Assembly (NCBI GenBank): GCA_964649415.1
Contig: CAZYSK010000029.1
Coordinates: 1-64,000 of the forward strand
DNA from: CAZYSK01 sp964649415
GTDB taxonomy: Bacteria > Chloroflexota > Anaerolineae > B4-G1
DNA: 64,000 bases
Reading direction: 5' to 3'
Shown in pieces: positions 49,705 through 57,984 of this stretch; the first letter of the stretch is position 1; each line of letters begins with the position of its first letter. The notes beneath the pieces were generated by a model. That model did no database searches. It saw only the letters and a program-made list of their open reading frames with translations, and was not told the DNA's origin. The position numbers were made by a program, and so were the translations under genes.

Positions 49705-50178
49705 ATGAGCGAATTGAGTGTACGCGTTGTGGAATTGCCGCCGCTGCGCGTAGCCAGCGCGCACGCCTACGGGCCGAGTCCTGAGACCAGTGCATGGGAG
49801 AAACTCATCGCCTGGGCAAAGCCGAAGGGATTGCTGGAAGACCGGCAGGCACACCGCCTCTTCGGCTTCAACAACCCCGACCCCTCGCCCGGCAGTCCGA
49901 ACTACGGCTACGAGTTCTGGATAGTCGTCGGCCCTGAGATCGAGCCAGAAGGCAAGATCAAGATCGTCGAGTTCTCGGGCGGGCGGTACGCCGTCGCCCG
50001 CTGTGAGACCCGGGGCAACATGGAGAAGATCGGCGAGACCTGGAGGCGATTGGTCGCCTGGCGAGAGAAGAGCCCATACAGCCCGGCCCACCACCAGTGG
50101 CTGGAAGAGCATATGGGCTATACGGACAAGGCCGAAACAGAGCTCATGCTCGACTTGTACATGCCCATCGCCGGATGA
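49705..50178 (+). CDS. GyrI-like/AraC effector-binding domain protein
   Basis: The 157-residue protein resembles stand-alone GyrI-like small-molecule-binding domains (SRPBCC-unrelated, SHS2-type fold). It has the N-terminal VRVVELPPLRVASAHAYGPSPE, YGYEFWIVVGPEIEPEG and FSGGRYAVARCETRGNMEKIGETWRRLVAW, with the conserved central acidic/aromatic pocket residues. Such proteins bind hydrophobic cations or toxins. It is transcribed divergently from a WYL regulator. A good AAGGAGAG site precedes the ATG. Confidence 0.85.
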   Translation: MSELSVRVVELPPLRVASAHAYGPSPETSAWEKLIAWAKPKGLLEDRQAHRLFGFNNPDPSPGSPNYGYEFWIVVGPEIEPEGKIKIVEFSGGRYAVARCETRGNMEKIGETWRRLVAWREKSPYSPAHHQWLEEHMGYTDKAETELMLDLYMPIAG

Positions 50179-50223
50179 AGGCACAGTCGCCATGCGTGTG
50201 CATCGTGCCATCATCCTCTAGAG

Positions 50224-50241
50224 GCGCCATTCTGATGGCGC
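50224..50241. repeat. Palindromic unit core (GCGCCAT-TCTG-ATGGCGC)
   Basis: An intergenic copy of the 36-bp family between the GyrI-like and GNAT genes, followed by the usual GCCGTC flank. Confidence 0.85.
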
Positions 50242-50296
50242 GCCGTCGGAAGAGCCCGCCGCCGGCAACCGCTGGCTAAGGGGCCGTGCGCGAGCC

Positions 50297-50821
50297 GTGA
50301 AGCCGCGGCCATTACCGAGGAGAGAACATGATCCAGTTGCCAGGTCGAGCGACGCCGAGGCGCTGGCCCAGGCCTCGGAGCGGGCGTTCCACAGCGACAT
50401 CCACTGCGGGGCTCCGGAGATAGGCGGCCCGCCCGGGTACGACTCGGCGGCGTGGCAGGCAAAGACGATGCGCTTCGGCGACTGCTACACCATCCTGGCC
50501 GATGGGCGCATCGTCGGCGGGATCATCGTCTTTCGCCAGAAGATCCGCCAGTACGAGCTGGGCCGCATCTTCGTCGATCCCGACTTCCAGAACCAGGGCA
50601 TCGGCACACAGGCCTCTGAGTTCCTGTGGGAAACGTATCCCCTGGCCAAGCGATGGACCCTGGGGACGCCGGCGTGGAACCGTCGCACGCGCCACTTCTA
50701 CAACAAGGTCGGCTTCGTCGAGATCGGGGAGGACGGGCACGACGGCATCCTGTTCGAACGACGCATCGCGGCCGCAGATCCCAGAGGTAGGGGCAGGCCT
50801 TGTGCCTGCCCTCCCCGATAA
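50297..50821 (+). CDS. GNAT acetyltransferase, probable N-terminal frameshift
   Basis: The GNAT fold is clear from about residue 20 (DAEALAQASERAFHSD, GGIIVFRQKIRQYELGRIFVDPDFQNQGIGTQASEFLWE with the acetyl-CoA QxxGxG-type loop, RTRHFYNKVGFVEIGEDG). The open frame needs a GTG at 50297 with no ribosome site. A much better start, ATG at 50328 with an AGGAGAGAAC site, encodes MIQL in another frame; one missing base near 50340 would join it to ARSSDAEALAQ as in typical GNATs. The last residues (RGRGRPCACPP) come from a GGGCAGGC...GCCTGCCC repeat. It may be a true mutation or a sequencing error. Confidence 0.7.
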   Translation: MKPRPLPRREHDPVARSSDAEALAQASERAFHSDIHCGAPEIGGPPGYDSAAWQAKTMRFGDCYTILADGRIVGGIIVFRQKIRQYELGRIFVDPDFQNQGIGTQASEFLWETYPLAKRWTLGTPAWNRRTRHFYNKVGFVEIGEDGHDGILFERRIAAADPRGRGRPCACPPR

Positions 50822-51000
50822 ACCAGCCCGTCCGAGGCAGCGGATCAGAAACCAGGTTTTCCGGAAAAAACCTGGTTTCTCCGCTCCCGGACTCCCACAA
50901 GGCTTGCCCCCACCCCACGCTAGCTCCCGCCGGGGTCCTCCACCAATCTACCAGCTACCAGCCCACCAGTCTACCAGCCTACCAATCTACCAACCCATTG
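50791..51000. repeat. Repeat-filled stretch: three palindrome/array types
   Basis: GGGCAGGC-CTTGT-GCCTGCCC (50791-50811) overlaps the GNAT 3' end. A perfect 14-base hairpin AGAAACCAGGTTTT / AAAACCTGGTTTCT (50847-50860, 50867-50880) and a CTACCAGCCTACCAAT array (50941-50998) follow. No gene was seen. Confidence 0.75.
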
Positions 51001-51016
51001 CCCGCCCCCCAGACAA

Positions 51017-51044
51017 ACGACAGTCTCCAGACTATCGTTTTTTT
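51017..51044 (+). terminator. Rho-independent terminator
   Basis: ACGACAGTCT (51017-51026) and AGACTATCGT (51029-51038) pair with one mismatch and run into seven T residues. This is the clearest intrinsic terminator in the window. It ends plus-strand transcription before the Kelch-like gene. Confidence 0.85.
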
Positions 51045-51157
51045 AGCGCTTCCGATAGTGACATCGGCGAAGAAGGCCCCTATACTGTACTGGAAGACCG
51101 TCCGGCCCCAACGCAGCACACAGGAAAGACAAACGGAACTGGAAAGGAGCCAGCACA

Positions 51158-53184
51158 ATGAGAACCGTGCTTTGGTTTGCGTTGACGTTGACCTTGGCTA
51201 TGGGACTTCTGGCAGCCTTGCTCATCGCAGCCAGCGACAGCCTGTCCCCAATGCCCGCATCCGCAGCCCCCCCGCTCGCATCCGAGACATCTGCCCCCTT
51301 GGACCGCACGGACGTCCGCGTCCGCGCCATCCCTGGCCGCATCCTCGCATCCACACACACAGCCCACGTTGACCGAAGGCGTCCCCAGACGGTCGGAGGC
51401 AGACCGTCTACGGACCGCGGCCATCCTGGCCGCATCCCCGCATCCGAGACACACCTGGGACCGTTGAGCCTCTCCAATTCGACGGTCACGACGGAAGACT
51501 GTTACCAGGAGGACAAGCAGCAGACGCTCTGCTTTCGCATCTCCAACGGGTCAGTTGACGGTGAATGGCTGAATCGTGTGCAGTTGACGTTTCCGACGCT
51601 GGACGGCAACTGGCAGGTTACCTGCGATTCCGCGCTCCAGGATCCCACCGACTCCGTCGGCTACCCAGTCAGCCTAGGCTGCACCGTGCCCACGGCCAAC
51701 CAAGTGGTCTACACCGACAACGACAGCGACGGGTTAGGCGAGATCTCCGCCGGGGCCAGTTGGGGAACCTGCGTCAAGGTCACCGTGCCGGCAGGCTACG
51801 ACGGGGATCGCTACATCCCCTGGGAACTCTCCGGTGACGACGCCAACAGCATCAACGGCTCACTCAGGATCGAGAAGTGCACCCCACTGAGGCTCAAGCC
51901 CAGCCAGGTAATCATCACAGGGTGCCACGGCATGAGTCAGACGCTGACGTTCGAGCTGGAGAACTACTCGGCCGGCAACGCTGACGTGGACCTTACATAC
52001 ATCGCTCCCGAGGCGGATTTCTCCGGCCAGGCCAACCTGCAGATCAACCAGGGAGAGATCGTGACGTTCACCACCGCGCTCAAGCCCGAGCTGTGCCTCG
52101 ATCCCGGGGATCAGATCGTGGCCAGCTTGACCGTCGAGGCTCAGGGCAGCGGCCATGCCGACACATCCATCATCACCCAGACCATCGCCGAGGACAACGG
52201 CTGGCGACGGCGCGAAGACAGCCCCATCCCAGCTATGGACAACGCCGTCATCTGGGCCAACCACGAAGACGGCGGCCTGTGGTCCGTCGGCGGGTACGGC
52301 TCCGACAGTGCAGCCCAGCGCTACGACCCGGCCACCGGCGAGTGGCTCACCTACACCAACCCGCTCACGCCCGTGATCGAGTACCCGATGGATGGCTGCT
52401 ACGGGCTGAACGACGTGGGCGACGAGATATCGTGCTCTTCCCCGACGCCATCGTCACCGGCACGCTGCAGATCTTCAACGTCACACAGAGAGGCTGGTAC
52501 ACGGAACCCGTTCCCACCCCCGGCTACCCCGCCGAGGGGCGCTGGGGCCAGGACATCGTCTCGATGCTCCAGCACACCCCCGAGAACGTGTGCTATCTAT
52601 CCGGCGGCTCTATGGAGGTGGGCGGAGGCAGAACAAAGGACCTGTGGAAATACAACCCCGGAACCAACTCAGCCGAGTACATTGGCGCATTCCCTGCCAG
52701 CGTCTGGTTCGGCTTCCACGCCTCGTGGTACGTGCCCTGGGTGGGTGACGAAGGCGCCATCTGCGTGGCCGGCGGGGTTGATCACAACCACCAGATCAAC
52801 AACTCGACCCAATGCTACGATATCGCGGGCAACTCCTTCAACACCCTCAATGCCGACCTGGGAACGCTGCCCGAGCCGTGGTGGGGCATGGCCGATGCCT
52901 GGCAGATCACGGACGCAGGCTACGAGTTGTGGATCGCCAACGGCGTGGCGCAGGACGGCACGCTGCTGCCGGTCTCAGCATACATTCGGGAGGGTATGAG
53001 CGCCTTCGCATACGGTCCCGCCATTCCCGATGGCCTCTACCGGCTGGAGGGAGACGCCTGGGAGGATCAGTTCTACACCCTCAACGGGTCCCGGGGCGGC
53101 TTCTGGTATAGCGAGTTCAGCCTGCACCTAGGTCCCTGCCCCACCTGCCGCCGGATCTATCTGCCGCTGGTGCTGAGGCGCTGA
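51158..53184 (+). pseudogene. Exported Kelch-like surface protein interrupted by a frameshift
   Basis: The first frame (from the ATG at 51158, site GGAAAGGAG) encodes a signal peptide, a low-complexity repeat-derived stretch (residues 35-105), two beta-rich domains and the start of a Kelch-type propeller (DGGLWSVGGYGSDSAAQRYDPATGEW). Around 52425-52440 the protein continues in another frame (IVLFPDAIVTGTLQIFNV, GWYTEPVPTPGYPAEGRWGQD, YLSGGSMEVGGG, CVAGGVDHNHQINNSTQCYD) to the typical ending RIYLPLVLRR at 53184. One base missing in GACGAGATATCGTGC would restore a single reading frame of about 675 codons. This is either a real frameshift or an assembly error. Confidence 0.75.
51309..51324. repeat. 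CGGACG-TCCG-CGTCCG hairpin inside Kelch-like gene
   Basis: A 6-4-6 hairpin with the same TCCG loop as the 36-bp units, in the region encoding low-complexity residues 50-57. Further inverted fragments follow to about 51450. Confidence 0.7.
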
Positions 53185-53226
53185 AGCGCTCACTACAAAC
53201 CAGGCTCCAAGACAGGGAGGAAGCAC

Positions 53227-53254
53227 CGACGTTCGACGCCTGACGTTTGACGCC
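53227..53254. repeat. TGACGTTT-type heptamer array
   Basis: GACGTTCGACGCCTGACGTT and a following TGACGCC fill the spacer between the convergent Kelch-like and histidine kinase genes. Confidence 0.65.
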
Positions 53255-53259
53255 CAGTG

Positions 53260-54738
53260 TCAGACCCGATCCTCACCGAGCGGCAGCGCGAAGGTGAACG
53301 TCGCGCCTTCTCCGAGCTCCGACTCGGCCCAGATGCGGCCGCCGTGGGCCTCGACCAGGCTCCTGGCAATGGAGAGCCCCAGGCCGCTCCCGCCCACATC
53401 CCGGCTGCGGGCGCGATCGGCCCGGTACAGGCGGTCGAACACGTGAGGCACGTCCTCACGCGGGATCCCCTCGCCGGTGTCCCGCACGGCGACGTGGATC
53501 TCCGCCCCGGCGCGCTGCGCGCTCACGCTGATCTGCCCGCCAGGCGGCGTATGCTGTAGCGCGTTGGACAGCAGGTTGAGCAGCACCTGCGCCAGCCGCT
53601 GCGCGTCGCCGATCACGGGAAGAGGCTCGTCGGGCAATTGAGCGTCCAGGGCGACCCCCTTCGAGCGGGCCGCCGCGTGCATGCGCTCGACGACGTCGCG
53701 CACCAGCCCGCCCATCTCCAGCGGGTCGGCCTCGACGTCGAGTTCGCCAGCGTCGGCCAGCGAAAGCACGCGTAGATCCTCGACCAGGTGGCGCAGGTGG
53801 GCCAGGTCACCCTGCAGGCCGGCGATGACCTCCGGCGTGGGATCGGTCAAGCCGTCCTCAATGCTCTCCAGATGGATCTGGAGCACACTCAGGGGCGTGC
53901 GCAGTTCGTGCGCGATGTCCGCCATCGCCCGGTGGCGCAGCGCGTGCTGGCGCTCCAACTCGGCCGCCATGGCATTAAACGCCTCGGCCATCTCGCCCAG
54001 CTCGTCCTGGCCCTTGACGGGGACACGCTGGGACAGATCGCCGCCCGCCACGCGATGCGCCGCCGCGGCCAGCGCGCGCACCGGCTTTACGATGCGACGA
54101 GCCTGCACACTGCCGACGACCAGCACACCCAGCACGGCCACGCCCCCCGCGACGATCATCAGCACGTTGACCTGGCGCAGAAAATCGGCCTGGGAGGACG
54201 TCAGCTCGCCCAGTCCCGAGTAGACGATCAACGTCCCCACCTGCCGGCCGTCTACGACGATGGCGGCCCCCCGGTCCAGGCTGGCCGCGCGACCCTGCGG
54301 ATTGTTCCAATCCGGCGGAGGAGGACCGTTGGGTCTGTTGTCGGCGACGACGCTACCATCCTCGTCAACCAACACCAGGCGCTCGTCCCCGGGCTCCACC
54401 ATCCCCGATTGCGGCACCACGTGCGGCCGCGCCGGGCCGTGGGGAGGCGGCGGCTGGGTGACATCCTGGGCGAAGGCCATCAGCGCCTCGACGCCCTCCC
54501 ATCCACCGGCCGCAGAGTAATAGTCGGCAAAGACAGGTGCCAGCCGCAAGGCGTAGCGCTGGCCGGCGCTGGACACCAGGCTCTTGAAGCGGTTGACGGT
54601 GATGACGTTCGCCAGCAGCACGACCAGCCCGGCGGTGGCCACGATGGCAACCAGGAAACTGAGCGTCAGGCGCGTGCGCAGGCTATGGCGCACCACCGTC
54701 CTTATGGAGGCGCCATTCTTATGCTTATGGCGCACCAT
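53260..54738 (-). CDS. Sensor histidine kinase
   Basis: The 492-residue membrane kinase has a first helix (about 20-44), an extracytoplasmic sensor domain with a Pro-rich segment, a second helix (about 170-195) and HAMP. HisKA follows with the phosphorylated His in MADIAHELRTPLSVLQIH (about residue 275), then HATPase_c with the N box LLNLLSNALQHTPPGG, G1 VRDTGEGIP and G2 GGSGLGLSIA. The ATG at 54738 overlaps the end of the response regulator gene by 14 bases. The first 19 residues (RHKHKNGASIRTVVRH) are encoded by a variant of the 36-bp palindromic unit, so the repeat forms the kinase N terminus and the regulator C terminus region. Confidence 0.92.
   Translation of the reverse strand: MVRHKHKNGASIRTVVRHSLRTRLTLSFLVAIVATAGLVVLLANVITVNRFKSLVSSAGQRYALRLAPVFADYYSAAGGWEGVEALMAFAQDVTQPPPPHGPARPHVVPQSGMVEPGDERLVLVDEDGSVVADNRPNGPPPPDWNNPQGRAASLDRGAAIVVDGRQVGTLIVYSGLGELTSSQADFLRQVNVLMIVAGGVAVLGVLVVGSVQARRIVKPVRALAAAAHRVAGGDLSQRVPVKGQDELGEMAEAFNAMAAELERQHALRHRAMADIAHELRTPLSVLQIHLESIEDGLTDPTPEVIAGLQGDLAHLRHLVEDLRVLSLADAGELDVEADPLEMGGLVRDVVERMHAAARSKGVALDAQLPDEPLPVIGDAQRLAQVLLNLLSNALQHTPPGGQISVSAQRAGAEIHVAVRDTGEGIPREDVPHVFDRLYRADRARSRDVGGSGLGLSIARSLVEAHGGRIWAESELGEGATFTFALPLGEDRV
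54684..54737. repeat. Variant palindromic unit at the kinase/regulator gene overlap
   Basis: Left arm GCGCCAT (54710-54716), a 10-base loop TCTTATGCTT, right arm ATGGCGC (54727-54733), with an extra ATGGCGC at 54684-54690. It spans the overlap between the response regulator stop and the kinase start. Confidence 0.8.
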
Positions 54739-55423
54739 CGTCCACCTCGTCGCTGAAGCGGTACCCCGCCCCGAAGACAGTCTGGATGTAGCGCGGGTGC
54801 GACGGGTCGGGCTCCAGCTTCCGGCGCAGGTTGTGAACGTGCACGTCAACGGTGCGTTCGACCCCGTCGTAGACGCCCAGGTGCGCCGCCTCCAGAAGCT
54901 GCATACGGCTGAGCACCTGTCCCGGATGCCGCACCAGCACCTCCAGGAGCGCGAACTCCGTGGGAGTGAGGGGGACGACCTCGTCCCGGATCAAGCAGCG
55001 CTGCGCGTCTGCGTCAAACACGACGTCGCCGAAGCGGTACGTCTTGCGGGCCGGGGCCGACATCTCCCGCACCCGGCGCAACACCGCTCGGGCGCGCGCG
55101 ACGAGCTCGCGCGGGCTGAAGGGCTTGGTGACGTAATCGTCAGCCCCCAACTCCAGCCCGACGAGCTTGTCAGCCTCCTCGACGCGGGCGGTGAGCATGA
55201 TGATGGGGACGTTCGAGTCACGCCGCAACTCCCGGCACACGTCCAGCCCGTCCATGCCCGGCAGCATCAGGTCCAGCACGACCAGGTCGGGTTCCTCCGT
55301 GCGGGCCAGCGACAGTCCTTCCAGGCCATCGTAGGCCGCCAGGACGTCGAAGCCGGCCTGCTCAAAATACTTGCGCACGCCGTCCACAATCCGTCGTTCG
55401 TCGTCTACAATGAGGACCTTCAT
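54725..55423 (-). CDS. OmpR/PhoB family response regulator
   Basis: The 232-residue regulator starts at MKVLIVDDERRIV (ATG at 55423). The receiver has the acidic pair DDE and the phosphoacceptor Asp in VVLDLMLPGMDG (about residue 51), the conserved Thr in IMLTAR and the Lys in YVTKPFSPREL (about 101). The C-terminal winged helix has PLTPTEFALLEVLVRHPGQVLSR and RTVDVHVHNLRRKLEPDPSHPRYIQTVFGAGYRF. It is the first gene of a two-gene operon with the overlapping kinase. Upstream lies a long tandem repeat. Confidence 0.95.
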   Translation of the reverse strand: MKVLIVDDERRIVDGVRKYFEQAGFDVLAAYDGLEGLSLARTEEPDLVVLDLMLPGMDGLDVCRELRRDSNVPIIMLTARVEEADKLVGLELGADDYVTKPFSPRELVARARAVLRRVREMSAPARKTYRFGDVVFDADAQRCLIRDEVVPLTPTEFALLEVLVRHPGQVLSRMQLLEAAHLGVYDGVERTVDVHVHNLRRKLEPDPSHPRYIQTVFGAGYRFSDEVDDGAP

Positions 55424-55463
55424 ATCCAAGTCACCCACAAGCACACACAACTGGCGAAACCAG

Positions 55464-55740
55464 TTAGAGGTTGGAGGTTGGAGGTTAGAAGTTGGAGGTT
55501 GGAAGTTGGAGGTTAGAAGTTGGAGGTTGGAAGTTGGAGGTTGGAAGTTGGAGGTTGGAAGTTGGAGGTTNNNNNNNNNNNNNNNNNNNNNNNNNNNNNN
55601 NNNNNNNNNNNNNNNNNNNNNNNNNNNNNNNNNNNNNNNNNNNNNNNNNNNNNNNNNNNNNNNNNNNNNNGAAGTTGGAGGTTGGAAGTTGGAGGTTGGA
55701 AGTTGGAGGTTGGAAGTTGGAGGTTAGAAGTTGGAGGTTG
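55464..55740. repeat. GGTTGGAAGTTGGA tandem repeat with assembly gap
   Basis: About 14-base units (GGTTGGAAGTTGGA, some GGTTAGAAGTTGGA) run from about 55464 to 55570 and from 55671 to 55740. Between them are 100 N residues (55571-55670), so true length is unknown. The array sits directly upstream of the response regulator gene. Confidence 0.95.
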
Positions 55741-55905
55741 GATGGATGGACGGACGTCTGCGTCCACCCTGGTTTCTCATCCGCTGCCCCGGACGCCCGG
55801 TCAATGGACCGCCGGTATCTTGCCGGCATGATGTCTGCAAGCGCACATCCAACGGACCGCCGGCATCTTGCCGGCATGATGTCTGCAGACGCTCGGCCAT
55901 TGTTC
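55741..55905. repeat. GGACCGCCGG direct repeats with CCGGCATCTTGCCGG palindromes
   Basis: Two near-identical units of about 37 bases (55806-55842, 55854-55890) each contain a GCCGG-palindrome and end in GATGTCTGCA. A GGACG-TCTG-CGTCC hairpin (55752-55765) precedes them. No gene was seen. Confidence 0.75.
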
Positions 55906-55913
55906 ATAATTAT

Positions 55914-55948
55914 ACCGGCTCCAGTCGCCGTCGGCAACTGGAGCCGGT
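55914..55948 (-). terminator. Terminator-like hairpin of the secreted duplicated-domain gene
   Basis: Perfect 12-base arms ACCGGCTCCAGT (55914-55925) and ACTGGAGCCGGT (55937-55948), followed on the minus strand by an A/T-rich stretch (ATAATTATG), downstream of the gene at 55970-56863. Confidence 0.7.
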
Positions 55949-55969
55949 TCTAAACGGGCCACTAACTAA

Positions 55970-56863
55970 CTATCCTTCCACCGCCGGCACTGCCATTTCA
56001 GGGGAGCGCGGCCCGCCAAGTCCGCCCCCCCGAGGTCCCCTGCGCATGCCGCCAGGGCCACCACGGCCGCCACACTCACCGGATTCCAGGTGCTCCAGGA
56101 CCTGCGTCCCCAGTTCCGCGATCCTCTCGTCCGCTTGCTCCTGCGTCAGGCGACCATCCTCCACCCCCTGCTGGATCTGCTCCGTGTGGGCGGCTACCAG
56201 CGCATCGGCCACGTCCTCCAGCGCCACGCCCTGGGCCTCGGCCACGTCGGCCACCGTCTGCCCGTCGGCCAGCGCCTCGTGCAACTCCTCGGGCGTCATC
56301 CCCAGCGCCTCGGCCACGGACGCACGGTCAATGTCCGCCACGTCCATCTGCCCGCCGCGCGGACGGCCGGGGCCACCAGGACCGCTAGGCCCACCAGGAC
56401 CCTCGGGGCCGCGAAGCTCACCGGATTCGAGGTGCTCCAGGACCTGCGTCCCCAGTTCCGCGATCTTCTCGTCCGCTTCCTCCTGCGTCAGGCGGCCATC
56501 CTCCACCGCCTGCTGGATCTGCTCGGTGTGAGCGGCCACCAGCGCATCGGCCACGTCCTCCAACGCCACGCCCTGGGCCTCGGCCACGTCGGCCACCGTC
56601 TGTCCGTCGGCCAGCACCTCGTGCAGCTCCTCGGGCGTCATCCCCAGCGCCTCGGCCACCAAGTCCGTCTGCCCGCCGCGCGAACCGCCGGGGCCACCCG
56701 GACCGCCAGGTCCACCGGCACCTTCGCGCACAAGAGCCCGTCGAGCCACCCCATCAGATGCCTCTGTGGAAGGCGTGGGCTCCTGAGCCAGCGCTGCTCC
56801 GACGCTAGCCACGCCCGCCAACAACGTGACCGCCAGTATGCCAAAGCCAATCTTCTTGAACAT
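55970..56863 (-). CDS. Secreted protein with two copies of an acidic helical domain
   Basis: The 297-residue protein has a signal peptide (KKIGFGILAVTLLAGVASVGAALA). It then has two copies of a unit of about 75 residues (about 68-140 and 168-240), each reading AEALGMTPEELHE(V/A)LADGQTVADVAEAQGVALEDV and ending EDGRLTQE(E/Q)ADE(K/R)IAELGTQVLEHLESGE. Gly/Pro-rich linkers with GGPGGPGGSRGG separate them. The domain is seen in many Actinobacteria and Chloroflexota exported proteins, but its role is unknown. An AAGGAGGCACG site precedes the ATG, and a palindrome ACTTGATC/GATCAAGT (56889-56909) lies in the leader. Confidence 0.8.
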   Translation of the reverse strand: MFKKIGFGILAVTLLAGVASVGAALAQEPTPSTEASDGVARRALVREGAGGPGGPGGPGGSRGGQTDLVAEALGMTPEELHEVLADGQTVADVAEAQGVALEDVADALVAAHTEQIQQAVEDGRLTQEEADEKIAELGTQVLEHLESGELRGPEGPGGPSGPGGPGRPRGGQMDVADIDRASVAEALGMTPEELHEALADGQTVADVAEAQGVALEDVADALVAAHTEQIQQGVEDGRLTQEQADERIAELGTQVLEHLESGECGGRGGPGGMRRGPRGGGLGGPRSPEMAVPAVEG

Positions 56864-56888
56864 GTCGTGCCTCCTTGGGTTAGGTTGA

Positions 56889-56923
56889 ACTTGATCCCTT
56901 CGATCAAGTCAACCAAAGTATAG
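56889..56923 (-). promoter_or_regulatory. Candidate promoter and leader palindrome of secreted-protein gene
   Basis: A minus-strand TATACT (56918-56923) is followed by the inverted repeat ACTTGATC/GATCAAGT (56889-56896, 56902-56909). The -35 box is weak. Confidence 0.45.
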
Positions 56924-56939
56924 CTGCAGGATGTTCAGA

Positions 56940-57984
56940 AGTTGTTAAGGAGTCGTTGGGGTTTGATTTGGGTTGGGTCAAGGCAGTACTCAGATGCTAC
57001 GCTTAGAGGATCACAACAACCACAATAGGACATGGCACGAGTTTGCATAGATTTTAAGATTCTGCTCTAGACAAACGCTAGATTCTATGCTATAATGGCA
57101 GCGTGGGACCCAACTGAAACCAGCCTTCGACACACAGCACTTGCCACAGTCTAGGGCAGGCATCATCGTAGTCCGGTGGCCCCGATCGTTCAGCTGCTTC
57201 TTCGCTTGTCCAGATGAGACGTTCAGCGTAGTCATCTTACCAGCAAGGTGTGACCCAGCCACGCCCTTAGGTTGCAGACCGCAGGGTCGTCCACGAGTCC
57301 CGAACAGGACGTCCTGAGTCACCGCCAGATAGACAAACTCACAGAGCAAGGATACCAGCCCTGGATATGCAATTTCCAGGGCCAGAACCGGGGTAGGGTG
57401 GCGGGGGGACCTTATGCTCGCCGTTGGTTACACGGCACTTCCTGCTCAATCACATCGGTTGTCGTACATGCCTGTGGTTGGCCGTCTTTCCTTGCCTACT
57501 GTTCAACAAGAAGAAACCTGGGGCTGCGGAGAGCGCTCGTGGCGAATATCGGCATCACCTTTGACGCTATCGGTCCGCGGGTACTGACCAAGCCCTGGAC
57601 ACCGGTGGGGGCGCTAAGCGCTTCGCTATCGTGTCTTCTCTTGCTTGGGATACTCTGCTCAACAATCCGTAGTTGTCCGGGTCTAGAGGAACGCTTCAGG
57701 CATGATACGACCTTATCCAGAAGTTGATTACTCAGCCGAAGTTGGCACCACGATTGGTCTTCCTGCAGAGTACAGGCTAATTCCACCGAGCGAGAGTTCG
57801 TGTCCTCATCAGGGAGAAAGTCAGTCAATCAAGAATCTAGAAAGTGGGAATACGTTTGTGTACGCAAGGTTGGCTTCCGTCAGTCCGTGATCAAACTACA
57901 GGCCGCTGAATACGTGAAGCCAAGTGTGGAGACAAGATTCCCGGCATTATCCAAGTCCGTTTATTCAAGGCCAAGCGAGCTCTT
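56940..57984. other. About 1 kb without a recognisable gene
   Basis: Several open frames of 60-150 codons exist on both strands, but none has a good ribosome site, GC3 bias or recognisable family. Base composition is visibly less GC-rich than the first 56 kb. It may hold decayed genes or a foreign segment. Nothing more can be supported. Confidence 0.6.

Noticed and set aside
55485..55953. Long open frames across the 14-base tandem repeat and N gap
   Set aside because: They arise from repeat periodicity and undefined bases; the encoded sequence is only a repeated short motif.
57011..57349. 112-codon open frame on the minus strand
   Set aside because: Composition is not protein-like, with no motif and no start signal.
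57272..57727. 151-codon open frame on the plus strand
   Set aside because: No ribosome site, no family similarity, and overlapping frames of similar length on the other strand; treated as chance.
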